A stretch of DNA of 64,000 nt, from assembly GCF_000425545.1 (NCBI RefSeq), contig NZ_AUDQ01000008.1, forward strand, positions 83,705-147,704. The letters are read 5' to 3'. The stretch is from Sporosarcina ureae DSM 2281 (GTDB taxonomy: Bacteria > Bacillota > Bacilli > Bacillales_A > Planococcaceae). Under the pieces are notes generated by a model, which was not told the origin of the DNA, did not search any database, and saw nothing but the letters and a program-made list of their open reading frames with translations. The position numbers were made by a program, and so were the translations under genes. Below, in pieces: positions 33,594-42,308 of this stretch (the first letter of the stretch is position 1; every line of letters begins with the position of its first letter).

Positions 33594-34462
33594 GATTTCA
33601 CCATCTCCTTGTTATCCGTATAATCATAGATCCCTTTTCCACTTTTTCTACCAAGTCGTCCAGCTTTAACGTATTGTTCTAGCAGAGGGGCAGGACGATA
33701 TTTTTCACCCAGTTTCTCATGGAGATATTTCAAGTTGTTCAAGCGTGCATCCAGCCCGACTAAATCTACTAATTCAAATGGTCCCATAGGATAGTTGAGA
33801 CCTAGTTTAATTGCTTTATCAATTTCTTCAGGTGAGCCTAAGCCTTCTTGCAACATATAGAACGCTTCATTTCCGACTAGGGCGCTAATTCGGCTTGTGA
33901 CAAACCCAGGGAATTCATTGATAACAACCGTTTCTTTCCCCATTTTAACGGCTACATTTCTAATGACCTCTGCTGTTTCATCACTTGTCTCTAGCCCGCG
34001 TATAATTTCTACAAGTGGCATTTTATGTACGGGATTAAAAAAGTGCATAGCAATAGTGCGTTCAGGACGCTGACCGTACGATGCAATTTCAGTAGGACTC
34101 ATAGTTGACGTATTTGTTGCAAAGTAACAAGAAGCAGGTGCATTTTCTTCAATCGTTTGGAAGACTTGCTTTTTAATATCCGCAACTTCAGGCACCGCTT
34201 CAATTACTAGATCCGCTGTTTTTGCTGCTAATGATAACTCTGTTTCAAAATGAAGATGACTACGAATCTCTTTTGCCACTTGTTGCGTAATTTTCTGTCG
34301 TTCCAAACCTTTAGTGATGATTAACTCGATTTCTTTCTCTGCATTTTCCAATGCTTTTTTATTAATATCAACGATGGTGACGGAATATCCACCTAGTGCA
34401 CTTACGTAAGCAATACCTCTACCCATCACGCCAGAACCAACAACTACGATATTTTCAATCAT
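33590..34462 (-). CDS. paaH: 3-hydroxyacyl-CoA dehydrogenase (PaaH-type)
   Basis: The 290-residue enzyme oxidises 3-hydroxyadipyl-CoA with NAD+. The Rossmann motif G-S-G-V-M-G-R-G begins near residue 8, the catalytic His is in M-H-F-F-N-P-V near 140, and G-F-V-T-S-R-I and G-L-N-Y-P-M-G-P-F-E-L-V-D complete the family pattern. It begins a new unit after the terminator behind the aldehyde dehydrogenase gene; the start follows GGGGGAAATAAA. Confidence 0.92.
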   Translation of the reverse strand: MIENIVVVGSGVMGRGIAYVSALGGYSVTIVDINKKALENAEKEIELIITKGLERQKITQQVAKEIRSHLHFETELSLAAKTADLVIEAVPEVADIKKQVFQTIEENAPASCYFATNTSTMSPTEIASYGQRPERTIAMHFFNPVHKMPLVEIIRGLETSDETAEVIRNVAVKMGKETVVINEFPGFVTSRISALVGNEAFYMLQEGLGSPEEIDKAIKLGLNYPMGPFELVDLVGLDARLNNLKYLHEKLGEKYRPAPLLEQYVKAGRLGRKSGKGIYDYTDNKEMVKS

Positions 34463-34502
34463 TTTATTTCCCCCTTAAATGGCTATTTCCTATTTATAGT
34501 AA

Positions 34503-34540
34503 GAAAGAACAGAGGCATGCTAACTAGCCCCTGTTCTTTC
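34503..34540 (-). terminator. Terminator between the aldehyde dehydrogenase gene and paaH
   Basis: GAAAGAACAG-x-GGC pairs with GCC-x-CTGTTCTTTC around a 10-base loop. On the minus strand a T-containing tail follows. It divides the catabolic genes into two units or attenuates the second. Confidence 0.65.
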
Positions 34541-34555
34541 TTAACGTAATGTATT

Positions 34556-36070
34556 TTACAGTCCGAATGGATTTAATGGGCGAGATCCATAATAAGACAT
34601 AATACTCTTTGTCTCAGAGTAAAGATCTAATGTTTCAATAGCTAACTCGCGTCCGAATCCTGACTGCTTGTATCCACCGAATGGCGTTCCAGGGAAAGCA
34701 GAGAACGGTGAGTTGATCATAACGATACCTGCTTGAATTTTATTTGCTACACGTGTTGCACGCGCACCGTCTTTAGACCAAACAGAAGATGCCAGACCGA
34801 ATTCCGAGTCATTCGCCAATGCAATCGCTTCTTTTTCATTCGAGAACTTGGATAGTACAACAACAGGGCCAAAGATTTCTTCACGTACTACGCGCATTTC
34901 TTGTGTGACGTTTCCGATGACTGTTGGTGCATACCAGAAACCTTTTTCAAAGCCTTCAGGGTGTATTTGCTCACCGCCAGCTAAAATTTCCGCTCCTTCA
35001 TCAATTGCTGATTGTACGTATTCTTTTACAGTATCCAACTGTCCTTGGTCAATTACTGCTCCAACATGCGTTTCTTTGCTGAACGGATCGCCAAGAACGA
35101 TACGATTGGTCTTTTCAATGAATTTCTCAACGAACTCATCATACACGTCTTCATGAATATAAATACGTGAACGTGCATCACAAGACTGTCCAGTATTATT
35201 ATAAATACCATAGATTGAGCAATCTACCGCTTGATCAATATCCGCATCTTCAAAGATTAAGCTTGGTGATTTTCCACCTAACTCTAATGTGACACGCTTC
35301 AATGTGCCAGAAGCACGTGCCATAATATCTTTACCAATCGGAGTAGATCCCGTGAATGCTACTTTGTTTACTAAATCATGTTCCACTAGATAGTTTCCGA
35401 TTTCAGCACCTGATCCAGGTAAAATGTTCACTACACCTTCTGGAACTCCTGCTTCATGACAAATTTCTCCTAAGATAATTGCTGTCAGTGGTGTAAGGGA
35501 TGCAGGTTTAATAATTACAGAACAACCTGCCGCAAGTGCCGGTGCAACTTTCCAAGCTGCCATCATCAGTGGATAGTTCCATGGAATGATTTGAGCACAT
35601 ACACCAACTGGCTCTTTTTCTGTGTAGTTGTGGAACTGGCCAGGTACGTTATTTACAGAGCCACGGTGTGAAACTAACGCTCCTGCATAAAACTCAAAGT
35701 CTTCTACCGCTTGGTTAAGCTGAGCTTGTGCTGCCGCAATAGTTTTTCCTGTATTCAGTACTTCTAATTCTACTAATTCGCTAAAACGACTTCTCATGAT
35801 CGCTGCAATTTTATTAAGTACACGAGCGCGTTTTCCTGTAGGCGTGATCTTCCACTTTCCATTATCAAATGCATTACGCGCCGCTTCAATTGCGCGCTGT
35901 GCATCCTCTTGAGTTGCTTTTGCGACTTCTGCTAAGAACTCTCCGGTTGCCGGATTATACACTTTTGTACGAGCTCCATTGCTGCTCTCTACTTGCTCTC
36001 CGTTGATAAATAATTTATAGAAATCACGCTTCATAGTTTGTGCTACTTCTTGCTCTTGAATTTTCGTCAT
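34556..36070 (-). CDS. Aldehyde dehydrogenase family protein
   Basis: The 504-residue enzyme oxidises an aldehyde with NAD(P)+. The coenzyme loop F-T-G-S-T-P-I-G is near residue 245, the catalytic Glu in L-E-L-G-G-K-S-P near 267 and the nucleophilic Cys in T-G-Q-S-C-D-A-R-S-R near 301; the late E-E-I-F-G-P-V-V motif is present. Within the paa island two roles fit: phenylacetaldehyde dehydrogenase feeding the pathway, or the aldehyde-oxidising half of the ring-opening step performed by PaaZ in E. coli. No hydratase domain is fused. Sequence alone does not decide. The start follows GAGGAGG. Confidence 0.85.
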   Translation of the reverse strand: MTKIQEQEVAQTMKRDFYKLFINGEQVESSNGARTKVYNPATGEFLAEVAKATQEDAQRAIEAARNAFDNGKWKITPTGKRARVLNKIAAIMRSRFSELVELEVLNTGKTIAAAQAQLNQAVEDFEFYAGALVSHRGSVNNVPGQFHNYTEKEPVGVCAQIIPWNYPLMMAAWKVAPALAAGCSVIIKPASLTPLTAIILGEICHEAGVPEGVVNILPGSGAEIGNYLVEHDLVNKVAFTGSTPIGKDIMARASGTLKRVTLELGGKSPSLIFEDADIDQAVDCSIYGIYNNTGQSCDARSRIYIHEDVYDEFVEKFIEKTNRIVLGDPFSKETHVGAVIDQGQLDTVKEYVQSAIDEGAEILAGGEQIHPEGFEKGFWYAPTVIGNVTQEMRVVREEIFGPVVVLSKFSNEKEAIALANDSEFGLASSVWSKDGARATRVANKIQAGIVMINSPFSAFPGTPFGGYKQSGFGRELAIETLDLYSETKSIMSYYGSRPLNPFGL

Positions 36071-36084
36071 TATAATTCCTCCTC

Positions 36085-36858
36085 TTATTTTCCAATAAAT
36101 TCAGGATTTCTTTTGTCTTTAAATGCTTCGATACCTTCTACATGATCTTTAGTCAATCCGGCAATTCGCTGACTTTCTGCTTCGCGTTGAAGATACTCTT
36201 CAAACGGTAGTGTCTGAACATCATTCAATCCTCTTTTAATCAGTCCAATTGCTTTAGTTGGCTTCGCGGCAATCCCTTTTGCAAACGCTTCCACTTCTGC
36301 TACGAAATCTTCTGGAGAGAATACTTTCGTTGCGAGACCTAATTCCAATGCCTGTGCTGCAGTGATTTTCTCACCTAGAATTGAAATTTCCGCCGCTTTT
36401 GCTGCACCAACTAATTGAGATAGATAAAATAGATTGCCAGAGTCGGGAATGAGCCCTACATGTATAAATGCATTTATGTAGCTGGCTTTCTCAGACATCA
36501 AACGGAAGTCACATGCTAGAGCTAGACTAAAGCCAGCCCCAGCGGCTACTCCATTGACTGCTGCTATGATGGGCTTTTCTGTTTTCTTTATTTCCAAAAT
36601 CATTGGACCGTAGTGATCTCGTAGTACTTGCCCATGATCCATTTGTTCATCCACTTCCGATAGATCTTGGCCTGAACAGAACGCTCTACCTTCACCTGTT
36701 ACGACGATGCATCTTGCATTGTCATCCTTGGATGCCATACGCAGCGCTTCTTTAATTTCGCGATTCATCTGCGCTACGAATGCATTTAATTTATCAGGAC
36801 GATTCAATGTAAGCCAAGCAATACCTTCTTTCAATTCGTATTGAATTGTTTCAAACAT
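36085..36858 (-). CDS. paaG: Ring 1,2-epoxyphenylacetyl-CoA isomerase (PaaG-type crotonase)
   Basis: The roughly 257-residue crotonase matches PaaG, which converts the ring epoxide to oxepin-CoA and also shifts double bonds later. The oxyanion-hole segments are F-C-S-G-Q-D-L and G-V-A-A-G-A-G-F-S-L. The catalytic aspartate lies in G-L-I-P-D-S-G, where hydratases have P-G-A-G. I take ATG 36858, ten bases after GGAG, rather than ATG 36876, which overlaps the stop of the upstream gene and precedes the ribosome site. Confidence 0.9.
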   Translation of the reverse strand: MFETIQYELKEGIAWLTLNRPDKLNAFVAQMNREIKEALRMASKDDNARCIVVTGEGRAFCSGQDLSEVDEQMDHGQVLRDHYGPMILEIKKTEKPIIAAVNGVAAGAGFSLALACDFRLMSEKASYINAFIHVGLIPDSGNLFYLSQLVGAAKAAEISILGEKITAAQALELGLATKVFSPEDFVAEVEAFAKGIAAKPTKAIGLIKRGLNDVQTLPFEEYLQREAESQRIAGLTKDHVEGIEAFKDKRNPEFIGK

Positions 36859-36872
36859 AGAAAATCGTCTCC

Positions 36873-37649
36873 TCATTTTCCTTTATATACCGGCTTTCTC
36901 TTTTCGACAAAAGCTTTCATTCCCTCTTTTTGATCCTCCGATGAAAACAGAAGATAGAAGTTCTTTCGTTCATACTGCATACCTTCATACAGTGGATAGT
37001 CAACCGCCTTGTTCACTGAATCTTTAATCATTCGAATGGCAAGTGGCGGCATGCTAGCGATCTTATTTGAAAACCGTAAAGCCTCTTCACGCAACAGCTC
37101 TGGAGAAACGATCCGGTTAATCACTCCATGTTTTTGTAATTCATTAGCTTGGATTCGCTCACCTGTCCACAACCACTCTATCGCTTTCGCACGTCCAACT
37201 AACTTAGTTAAGCGTTGCGTCCCGCCAGCTCCTGGCATAACACCTAAAGTCACTTCAGGAAATGAAAACTCTGTGCCATCCGCGGCTAATAGAACATCGC
37301 AACAAAGAGCAAGTTCAAAACCTCCACCAAAAACAAATCCATGAACTGCACCGATGACGGGCTTTTTGATGAGAGGAATCTGATCCCAGTCAGCAAACTG
37401 ATTCAATAATTCAAGGCTCATTGAATCTGCTTCAGCCATCTCATCTATATCAGCACCGGCAGAGAAAGCTTTTCCTTTGCCTACTAGCAAAATTACTCGT
37501 ACTTCGTCATTTCGATCAAATGATTGCATCGCCTCAAGAATTTCACCAACCATATTGCGATTTAAAGAGTTAAGTTGCTTAGGTCTGTTTAATTCAATTA
37601 CGCCGATTTGTTGATCGACCGATGTTTCTATGAATTTGTAAGCTGTCAT
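36873..37649 (-). CDS. paaF: Enoyl-CoA hydratase (PaaF-type)
   Basis: The 258-residue crotonase has A-F-S-A-G-A-D-I-D-E near residue 62, F-V-F-G-G-G-F-E-L near 105 and F-P-E-V-T-L-G-V-M-P-G-A-G-G near 130, with both hydratase glutamates. It should hydrate 2,3-dehydroadipyl-CoA. It overlaps the EthD-like gene by four bases and the paaG frame lies next to it, so translation is coupled. Confidence 0.88.
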   Translation of the reverse strand: MTAYKFIETSVDQQIGVIELNRPKQLNSLNRNMVGEILEAMQSFDRNDEVRVILLVGKGKAFSAGADIDEMAEADSMSLELLNQFADWDQIPLIKKPVIGAVHGFVFGGGFELALCCDVLLAADGTEFSFPEVTLGVMPGAGGTQRLTKLVGRAKAIEWLWTGERIQANELQKHGVINRIVSPELLREEALRFSNKIASMPPLAIRMIKDSVNKAVDYPLYEGMQYERKNFYLLFSSEDQKEGMKAFVEKRKPVYKGK

Positions 37650-37951
37650 TCGCTGTCTTCGCCAATCATTAAAGTGACTAGCTTACCAGCGAAGCCCATC
37701 AAGTCTTTTCCAGAAGCTTTTCCTTCATCAGAGCTCAAGCCCGCTTTTAATGATGCTGCATCGTCATAGATCATTTCACACATCAAGTAATACGGTGGTT
37801 CTCCACCCATTGGGCTACCAGTGAACTTAGTTACTTTCATTTCACGCAAGCCAGGAATCTTCGCTGTGATTGGTGAATGAACATTGAAGTAGTGCTCATC
37901 AAATTCCTCTTTATTTTCAGGGTGTTTGTATAACGCGATTAATTTAGCCAT
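37646..37951 (-). CDS. EthD-family small protein
   Basis: The 101-residue protein is a dimeric ferredoxin-like alpha/beta-barrel of the EthD type (L-I-A-L-Y-K-H-P near the start, then F-D-E-H-Y-F-N-V-H-S-P and Y-Y-L-M-C-E-M-I-Y-D). EthD relatives accompany oxygenases in several aromatic pathways. Here it sits between paaD and paaF in a tight operon (14-base gap, four-base overlap), so a role in oxygenase function or in handling the epoxide is likely but unproven. Confidence 0.85.
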   Translation of the reverse strand: MAKLIALYKHPENKEEFDEHYFNVHSPITAKIPGLREMKVTKFTGSPMGGEPPYYLMCEMIYDDAASLKAGLSSDEGKASGKDLMGFAGKLVTLMIGEDSE

Positions 37952-37965
37952 TTAAATTCCTCCAA

Positions 37966-38469
37966 TTACATTATTGTTGATACTGGTTTCATTGCTTCGA
38001 AAGGAGTTTTACAACTCTTGCAATATAAAATACTTCTACAAGCCGTTGGTCCGAATATATTTTCCATCGTTACGTAGGTTGAATCACAATACGGACAATC
38101 CACGTGCCAAGATCCATCTTCTTCTAAATGACGCGGTGGAGCAGCGATCCCAAACTCTTTCAATCCTTTTTGTCCATTTTCCGTTACTCGATCTGATGTC
38201 CAAGGTGGACTGAAAATAAATTCTACTTCGACGTTTTTGGCACCGGGCAGCCCCATCACTGCATTCTTAGTATTTGTTCGGATGATTTCAAGTGCCGGGC
38301 AACCTAAAAACGTAGGCAATAATGTTACCTTGATCTGTTCGGGTTCGATATCCACTTTCTCCACCATTCCAAGATCTACTATACTTACCGTATCAATTTC
38401 AGGGTCCTTGACGCTTTCAAGCACCTTCCACACTTCTAAGTTTTGTGAGTTTTTTGCTAGAGCTACCAT
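37966..38469 (-). CDS. paaD: Phenylacetyl-CoA epoxidase maturation subunit PaaD
   Basis: The roughly 167-residue protein has an N-terminal DUF59/MIP18 domain (V-W-K-V-L-E-S-V-K-D-P-E-I-D-T-V-S-I-V-D) and a C-terminal zinc-type domain with C-P-Y-C, later C-R and C-K-S-C. PaaD is required for an active PaaABC(E) epoxidase and resembles Fe-S or metal-centre maturation factors. I place the start at ATG 38469 behind GAGGTG; a TTG two codons earlier is too close. It follows paaC by 18-24 bases. Confidence 0.9.
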   Translation of the reverse strand: MVALAKNSQNLEVWKVLESVKDPEIDTVSIVDLGMVEKVDIEPEQIKVTLLPTFLGCPALEIIRTNTKNAVMGLPGAKNVEVEFIFSPPWTSDRVTENGQKGLKEFGIAAPPRHLEEDGSWHVDCPYCDSTYVTMENIFGPTACRSILYCKSCKTPFEAMKPVSTIM

Positions 38470-38493
38470 TTCCAAAACACCTCTTTCTTTCTA

Positions 38494-39303
38494 TTACCAG
38501 TTTGTAGCTGTATCGAGTCTGTACACCTCAGAAAGTGTATCGATTGCCGTTTGCAATTCATCTGTGTGTTGTCCATTACGTCCATTTAATTTCGGTTCAG
38601 GGATGATCGGTAAATCCAATTTCAATTTTTCGAAAGTCGGGCGCAATGCTTCAAGCCAATTATTTTGTATCTTTTCTTCCGAATCTATTAAGTCAAATCG
38701 TTCAATCAATTCTTTTTGTTCTCCATAAGAGAATAGATCTCCCATATCATCTACAACTAGTTTAAGCGCGCTAACCATTTTACTTTTCGCTTCTTCTGTT
38801 GAGCTTAGTAGTTGTTCGAACCACAACTTCCAATGCATGACGTGGTAATAGAGTTCCATGCTTACTTTCACAGCAATATCGCGAAGTGGTTCGTATGAAC
38901 TTTCTCTAAGTGAGTTGATTTTTGCTCTTTTCGCTTGTGTATAGAAGTAACTTCTAACTACTGTATAGGCCCAATCATATTGAGGTGTGTCCATATAATA
39001 ACCGTCACCGTTAACACGTTCAGTCAAAACACTATTCTTTCGTTCTTGCGCAGGACGTAAGTGAGCGAGATCATCTGCTTTACCTAATCCCAAGTCCTCT
39101 AGCAACTTATAATACATAGCTGCATGACCCATCGAATCTTGTGTAATGGAGGATGACGCAACATCTTCTTCTATATGTGGAGCTAGCCCCAACCATTCAG
39201 AGCCACGATATGAAAACAGAAAATCATCATCCGCTAATTGGAATATAAGTGCCTCTAAAGCCTTTTTCTCTTCCGCACTCATCATTCTTTCTATGTTACT
39301 CAT
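38494..39303 (-). CDS. paaC: Phenylacetyl-CoA 1,2-epoxidase structural subunit PaaC
   Basis: The 269-residue protein is the catalytically inactive ferritin-like partner of PaaA in the heterodimeric core. It shows the PaaC helices (L-A-D-D-D-F-L-F-S-Y-R-G-S-E-W near residue 22, Q-D-S-M-G-H-A near 56, and Y-H-V-M-H-W near 157). The start overlaps the paaB stop by four bases. Confidence 0.93.
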   Translation of the reverse strand: MSNIERMMSAEEKKALEALIFQLADDDFLFSYRGSEWLGLAPHIEEDVASSSITQDSMGHAAMYYKLLEDLGLGKADDLAHLRPAQERKNSVLTERVNGDGYYMDTPQYDWAYTVVRSYFYTQAKRAKINSLRESSYEPLRDIAVKVSMELYYHVMHWKLWFEQLLSSTEEAKSKMVSALKLVVDDMGDLFSYGEQKELIERFDLIDSEEKIQNNWLEALRPTFEKLKLDLPIIPEPKLNGRNGQHTDELQTAIDTLSEVYRLDTATNW

Positions 39304-39647
39304 TTCTCTTTACCTCCAGCCCAAGATAAGATTTCCTTCTCATCTAGCATTTCTTGTTCGTACTTACGCCATTTTTTACGTAAGTATCCATAACCTTTTG
39401 TAGTACGGTACTCTTTGTTGTCGAGACGTTTCAAAGAAAGACGTTCTTCTTCATCCATACCGTGAATATTCTTTTTATTTACGACCCATATATCCACAAC
39501 AGGTTCACGGCGCATAAAGTTTTCTTGTGCCATCATAAGTGCCATGTCTTCATTTGGCGCTAGCAAATCAAATTGGTGCTGGAATGACGCAGCATGGGTA
39601 CGCTTACTGAATACTTCAAATTCCTGATAAAATGTTTTCTCTGACAT
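39300..39647 (-). CDS. paaB: Phenylacetyl-CoA 1,2-epoxidase subunit PaaB
   Basis: The roughly 115-residue subunit bridges PaaA/PaaC dimers. Conserved parts are Y-Q-E-F-E-V-F-S-K-R near the start, A-P-N-E-D-M-A-L-M-M-A-Q-E-N-F-M-R-R and V-D-I-W-V-V-N. The frame is open to 39680, but that overlaps paaA. The start M-S-E-K-T-F at 39647 fits the family and has GGAG sequences upstream. It is longer than E. coli PaaB because of a basic C-terminal tail. Confidence 0.92.
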   Translation of the reverse strand: MSEKTFYQEFEVFSKRTHAASFQHQFDLLAPNEDMALMMAQENFMRREPVVDIWVVNKKNIHGMDEEERLSLKRLDNKEYRTTKGYGYLRKKWRKYEQEMLDEKEILSWAGGKEK

Positions 39648-39663
39648 ATTCTCCATCGCTCCT

Positions 39664-40617
39664 TTATTCAACAACTGCACTTAACGCTTCACGTACCCAC
39701 GCATTGTTCTCGTATGACGAACGGCGAAGATTAAGACGCGCTTGTGATTTCGGCCCATTATTTTTAATAATGTTTTTAAATTCTGTCCAGTCGGGTTGCT
39801 GGTAAACCCAATGTTTTTTCTCCTGATCGAAATGCAATGTATCGTCCGGAATTGTTAAACTTAGCGATAAAATTCTTGGAATGTATTTATCCAGGAAGCT
39901 TTGGCGTAATTCTTCATTTGTGTTCTTCCGGATACGATATTTAATAGTTGCTTCTTGCTTCGATGCACCTGTCGTAGCTTTACTTGGAGGTCCAAAGAAC
40001 ATAAGAAGTGCTGGCCACCAGCGGTTAAGTGCATCTTGCACCATTGCTTGCTGTTCTTTCGTTCCTTCAGCAAGTGCCATGATAATCGATTCTCCGTGCT
40101 GCGCGTGGAATACCTCTTCTGCACAAATACGTTGTAGTGCCTTAGCATACGGCCCGTAAGATGCATCTAGCATATTCGTTTGTGTAATAATTGCGGCTCC
40201 ATCTACTAACCAACCGATCAATCCTGCATCTGCCCAAGTCTTCGTTTCCATATGAAACACATTATGAAATTTTAAATCCTCATTAAATAAATCCTGCATG
40301 ATATCACCGCGAGTTTTACCATATGGCTTCATCAAATCTTCTGCTACGCGTAACAATAGTTGTCCGTGGCCCATTTCATCCTGTACTTTCGCCATAATTC
40401 CAAGTTTGCGGTATAGTGAAGGTGCTTTAGGTACCCACTCTTTCTCAGGGAGCGCTCCCATAATTTCACTAATTCCGTGCATGGAAATAAGCTTAATTAA
40501 TGTTTGGCGATACTCTTCCGGCATCCAATCATCTGCCTGGATCTTATCGCCACTCTCTATGCGCTCCATGAAATACTCCATTTTTTCATCTGCGGTCATC
40601 GCTCTCATCGTTACCAT
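39664..40617 (-). CDS. paaA: Phenylacetyl-CoA 1,2-epoxidase catalytic subunit PaaA
   Basis: The 317-residue di-iron subunit epoxidises the ring of phenylacetyl-CoA with O2. The two ExxH motifs of the ferritin-like site are visible in D-E-M-G-H-G-Q near residue 80 and A-E-E-V-F-H-A-Q-H-G near 168, with additional glutamates on partner helices. It is the first of the oxygenase genes; GGGAGG precedes the start. Upstream lies a copy of the TATAACGTA motif that also marks the reductase and paaK promoters. Confidence 0.95.
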   Translation of the reverse strand: MVTMRAMTADEKMEYFMERIESGDKIQADDWMPEEYRQTLIKLISMHGISEIMGALPEKEWVPKAPSLYRKLGIMAKVQDEMGHGQLLLRVAEDLMKPYGKTRGDIMQDLFNEDLKFHNVFHMETKTWADAGLIGWLVDGAAIITQTNMLDASYGPYAKALQRICAEEVFHAQHGESIIMALAEGTKEQQAMVQDALNRWWPALLMFFGPPSKATTGASKQEATIKYRIRKNTNEELRQSFLDKYIPRILSLSLTIPDDTLHFDQEKKHWVYQQPDWTEFKNIIKNNGPKSQARLNLRRSSYENNAWVREALSAVVE

Positions 40618-40710
40618 TTATCTAATTCCTCCCTTAGATTATGAAAAGTTACTATCTCTCGTTACGTCTTCACAAAGGACAAATATAACAAATTTAACCG
40701 AAGTTTCTAA

Positions 40711-40726
40711 ATTACGTTATACTTAA
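40711..40726. promoter_or_regulatory. Shared regulatory motif upstream of paaA
   Basis: On the minus strand TTAAGTATAACGTAAT. The 12 bases AAGTATAACGTA are identical to the plus-strand site at 42094-42105 before the ferredoxin reductase gene. It lies about 95 bases before paaA and just behind the ferredoxin stop. Confidence 0.5.
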
Positions 40727-40739
40727 CTTCAAAAAAATA

Positions 40740-40994
<255 letters not shown>

Positions 40995-41016
40995 TTATTC
41001 TAATTGAGTCAAGCAT

Positions 41017-42051
41017 TCAAGAGATGACCGGGACTTTTTTCTGATCTTGCTTTTCCTTTTTCTCCATCAATGTCGTACTATGCGTTGCTTGAACTTTAGC
41101 CGTTGGATCAAGGTAGACCTTCGCGTTACTAACGGCTGTTGGTGCTTCTCCAAATCCGCTAGCTATAAGTTTAACTTTTCCTTCATACGTACAAATGTCG
41201 CCAACAGCATAAATACCTTCAATATTAGTTTCCATTTTTGAGTTGACGACAATACTGTTCTTTTCAATTTCTAGTTCCCAATCTTTGATAGGACCGAGGG
41301 AAGACACGAAACCGTAGTTGACTATCACTTCGTCAATTGCAATTTCTTCTACCTCTTCTGATTTCATCTTACTAAGAACAATCTTTTCGATCTTATCTTC
41401 ACCAATAAACAATGATGGTGTATATGGTGTTTTAATTTCTACTTTGGAATTCATTAAATTTTCTACACTAGCTTCATGCGCTCGGAATTTATCACGGCGG
41501 TGAACGAGTGTTACTTTATTCGCAATTGGCTCAAGCATAAGAGACCAGTCTACAGCAGAGTCTCCACCACCAAAAACCTGTACATTCTTTCCTGCAAAGT
41601 ATTGTAGGTCTTTAATGAAGTAATGTAGGTTTTTGTCTTCATATCGTTCTGCATTTTCAACATCAAGTTTTCTAGGTTGAAACGCACCATTTCCCGCTGT
41701 AATGATAATTGCCTTAGAGTAATGAGTTTCTTTATTTGTTTTGATTTTGAAGTTCCCATCTTCTTGCTTAATCACTTCACGTACCTCTTGTTCAAGGGTG
41801 ATCTTCGGTTCGAACTGCGACATTTGCTCAACCAGATTATCAATAAGCTTTTGACCGGTGATCTTGGGGAATCCTGCAATATCGTAAATATACTTTTCAG
41901 GATACAAAGCTGATAGTTGACCACCAAGTTGCGGAAGGCTTTCAATTAAGTTTACTGACATTTGGCGCATACCTGCATAAAATGATGTAAACAACCCTAC
42001 AGGGCCACCACCAATTATTGTTAAATCATAGATTTTCTGTTCATTACTCAT
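41017..42051 (-). CDS. Ferredoxin-NADP+ reductase, YumC (TrxR-like) type
   Basis: The 344-residue flavoenzyme has FAD motif G-G-G-P-V-G at residues 14-19 and NADPH motif G-G-G-D-S-A-V-D near residue 161, with G-D-I-C-T-Y-E-G-K (FAD ribityl) near 292. It lacks the CxxC of thioredoxin reductase, which marks the YumC class of ferredoxin reductases. E. coli uses PaaE (a fused flavin/2Fe-2S reductase) for the epoxidase; no paaE is present here, so this gene plus the adjacent ferredoxin likely replace it. Its promoter region carries at least two copies of the shared paa motif. Confidence 0.9.
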   Translation of the reverse strand: MSNEQKIYDLTIIGGGPVGLFTSFYAGMRQMSVNLIESLPQLGGQLSALYPEKYIYDIAGFPKITGQKLIDNLVEQMSQFEPKITLEQEVREVIKQEDGNFKIKTNKETHYSKAIIITAGNGAFQPRKLDVENAERYEDKNLHYFIKDLQYFAGKNVQVFGGGDSAVDWSLMLEPIANKVTLVHRRDKFRAHEASVENLMNSKVEIKTPYTPSLFIGEDKIEKIVLSKMKSEEVEEIAIDEVIVNYGFVSSLGPIKDWELEIEKNSIVVNSKMETNIEGIYAVGDICTYEGKVKLIASGFGEAPTAVSNAKVYLDPTAKVQATHSTTLMEKKEKQDQKKVPVIS

Positions 42052-42093
42052 ATGCTGTACTCTCCTCTCTTTCGGAAGGAAATTAATCCTTTT

Positions 42094-42139
42094 AAGTATA
42101 ACGTATAATTAACGTCGTTATCGATTTTTGTTATACTTA
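42094..42139. promoter_or_regulatory. Paired regulatory motifs before the ferredoxin reductase gene
   Basis: AAGTATAACGTATAATT at 42094-42110 is nearly palindromic around ACG (AA-k-TATA / TATA-m-TT). A half-copy, GTTATACTTA, lies at 42130-42139 in the opposite direction. Between them is TTAACG-T-CGTTAT. This is the densest cluster of the motif in the island. Confidence 0.5.
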
Positions 42140-42276
42140 GTATCTTAAATCAATGTGTAAGCGTTGTCAACAATATATTCAGAATAATATATTTCCATTT
42201 TAAAATTTCATGGTATTGCGGCTGTACCGTATATTCCTAGATAGATTAGTCATTTCTCAAAGAACTTTTCATAAAA

Positions 42277-42302
42277 AAAGCACTGCTATGGCGCAGTGCT
42301 TT
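42277..42302 (-). terminator. Terminator of the paaK-liv operon
   Basis: GCACTGC pairs with GCAGTGC, extended by A/T pairs, and TTTTTTT follows on the minus strand. It lies just after the binding-protein stop. Confidence 0.85.
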
Positions 42303-42308
42303 TCTATC

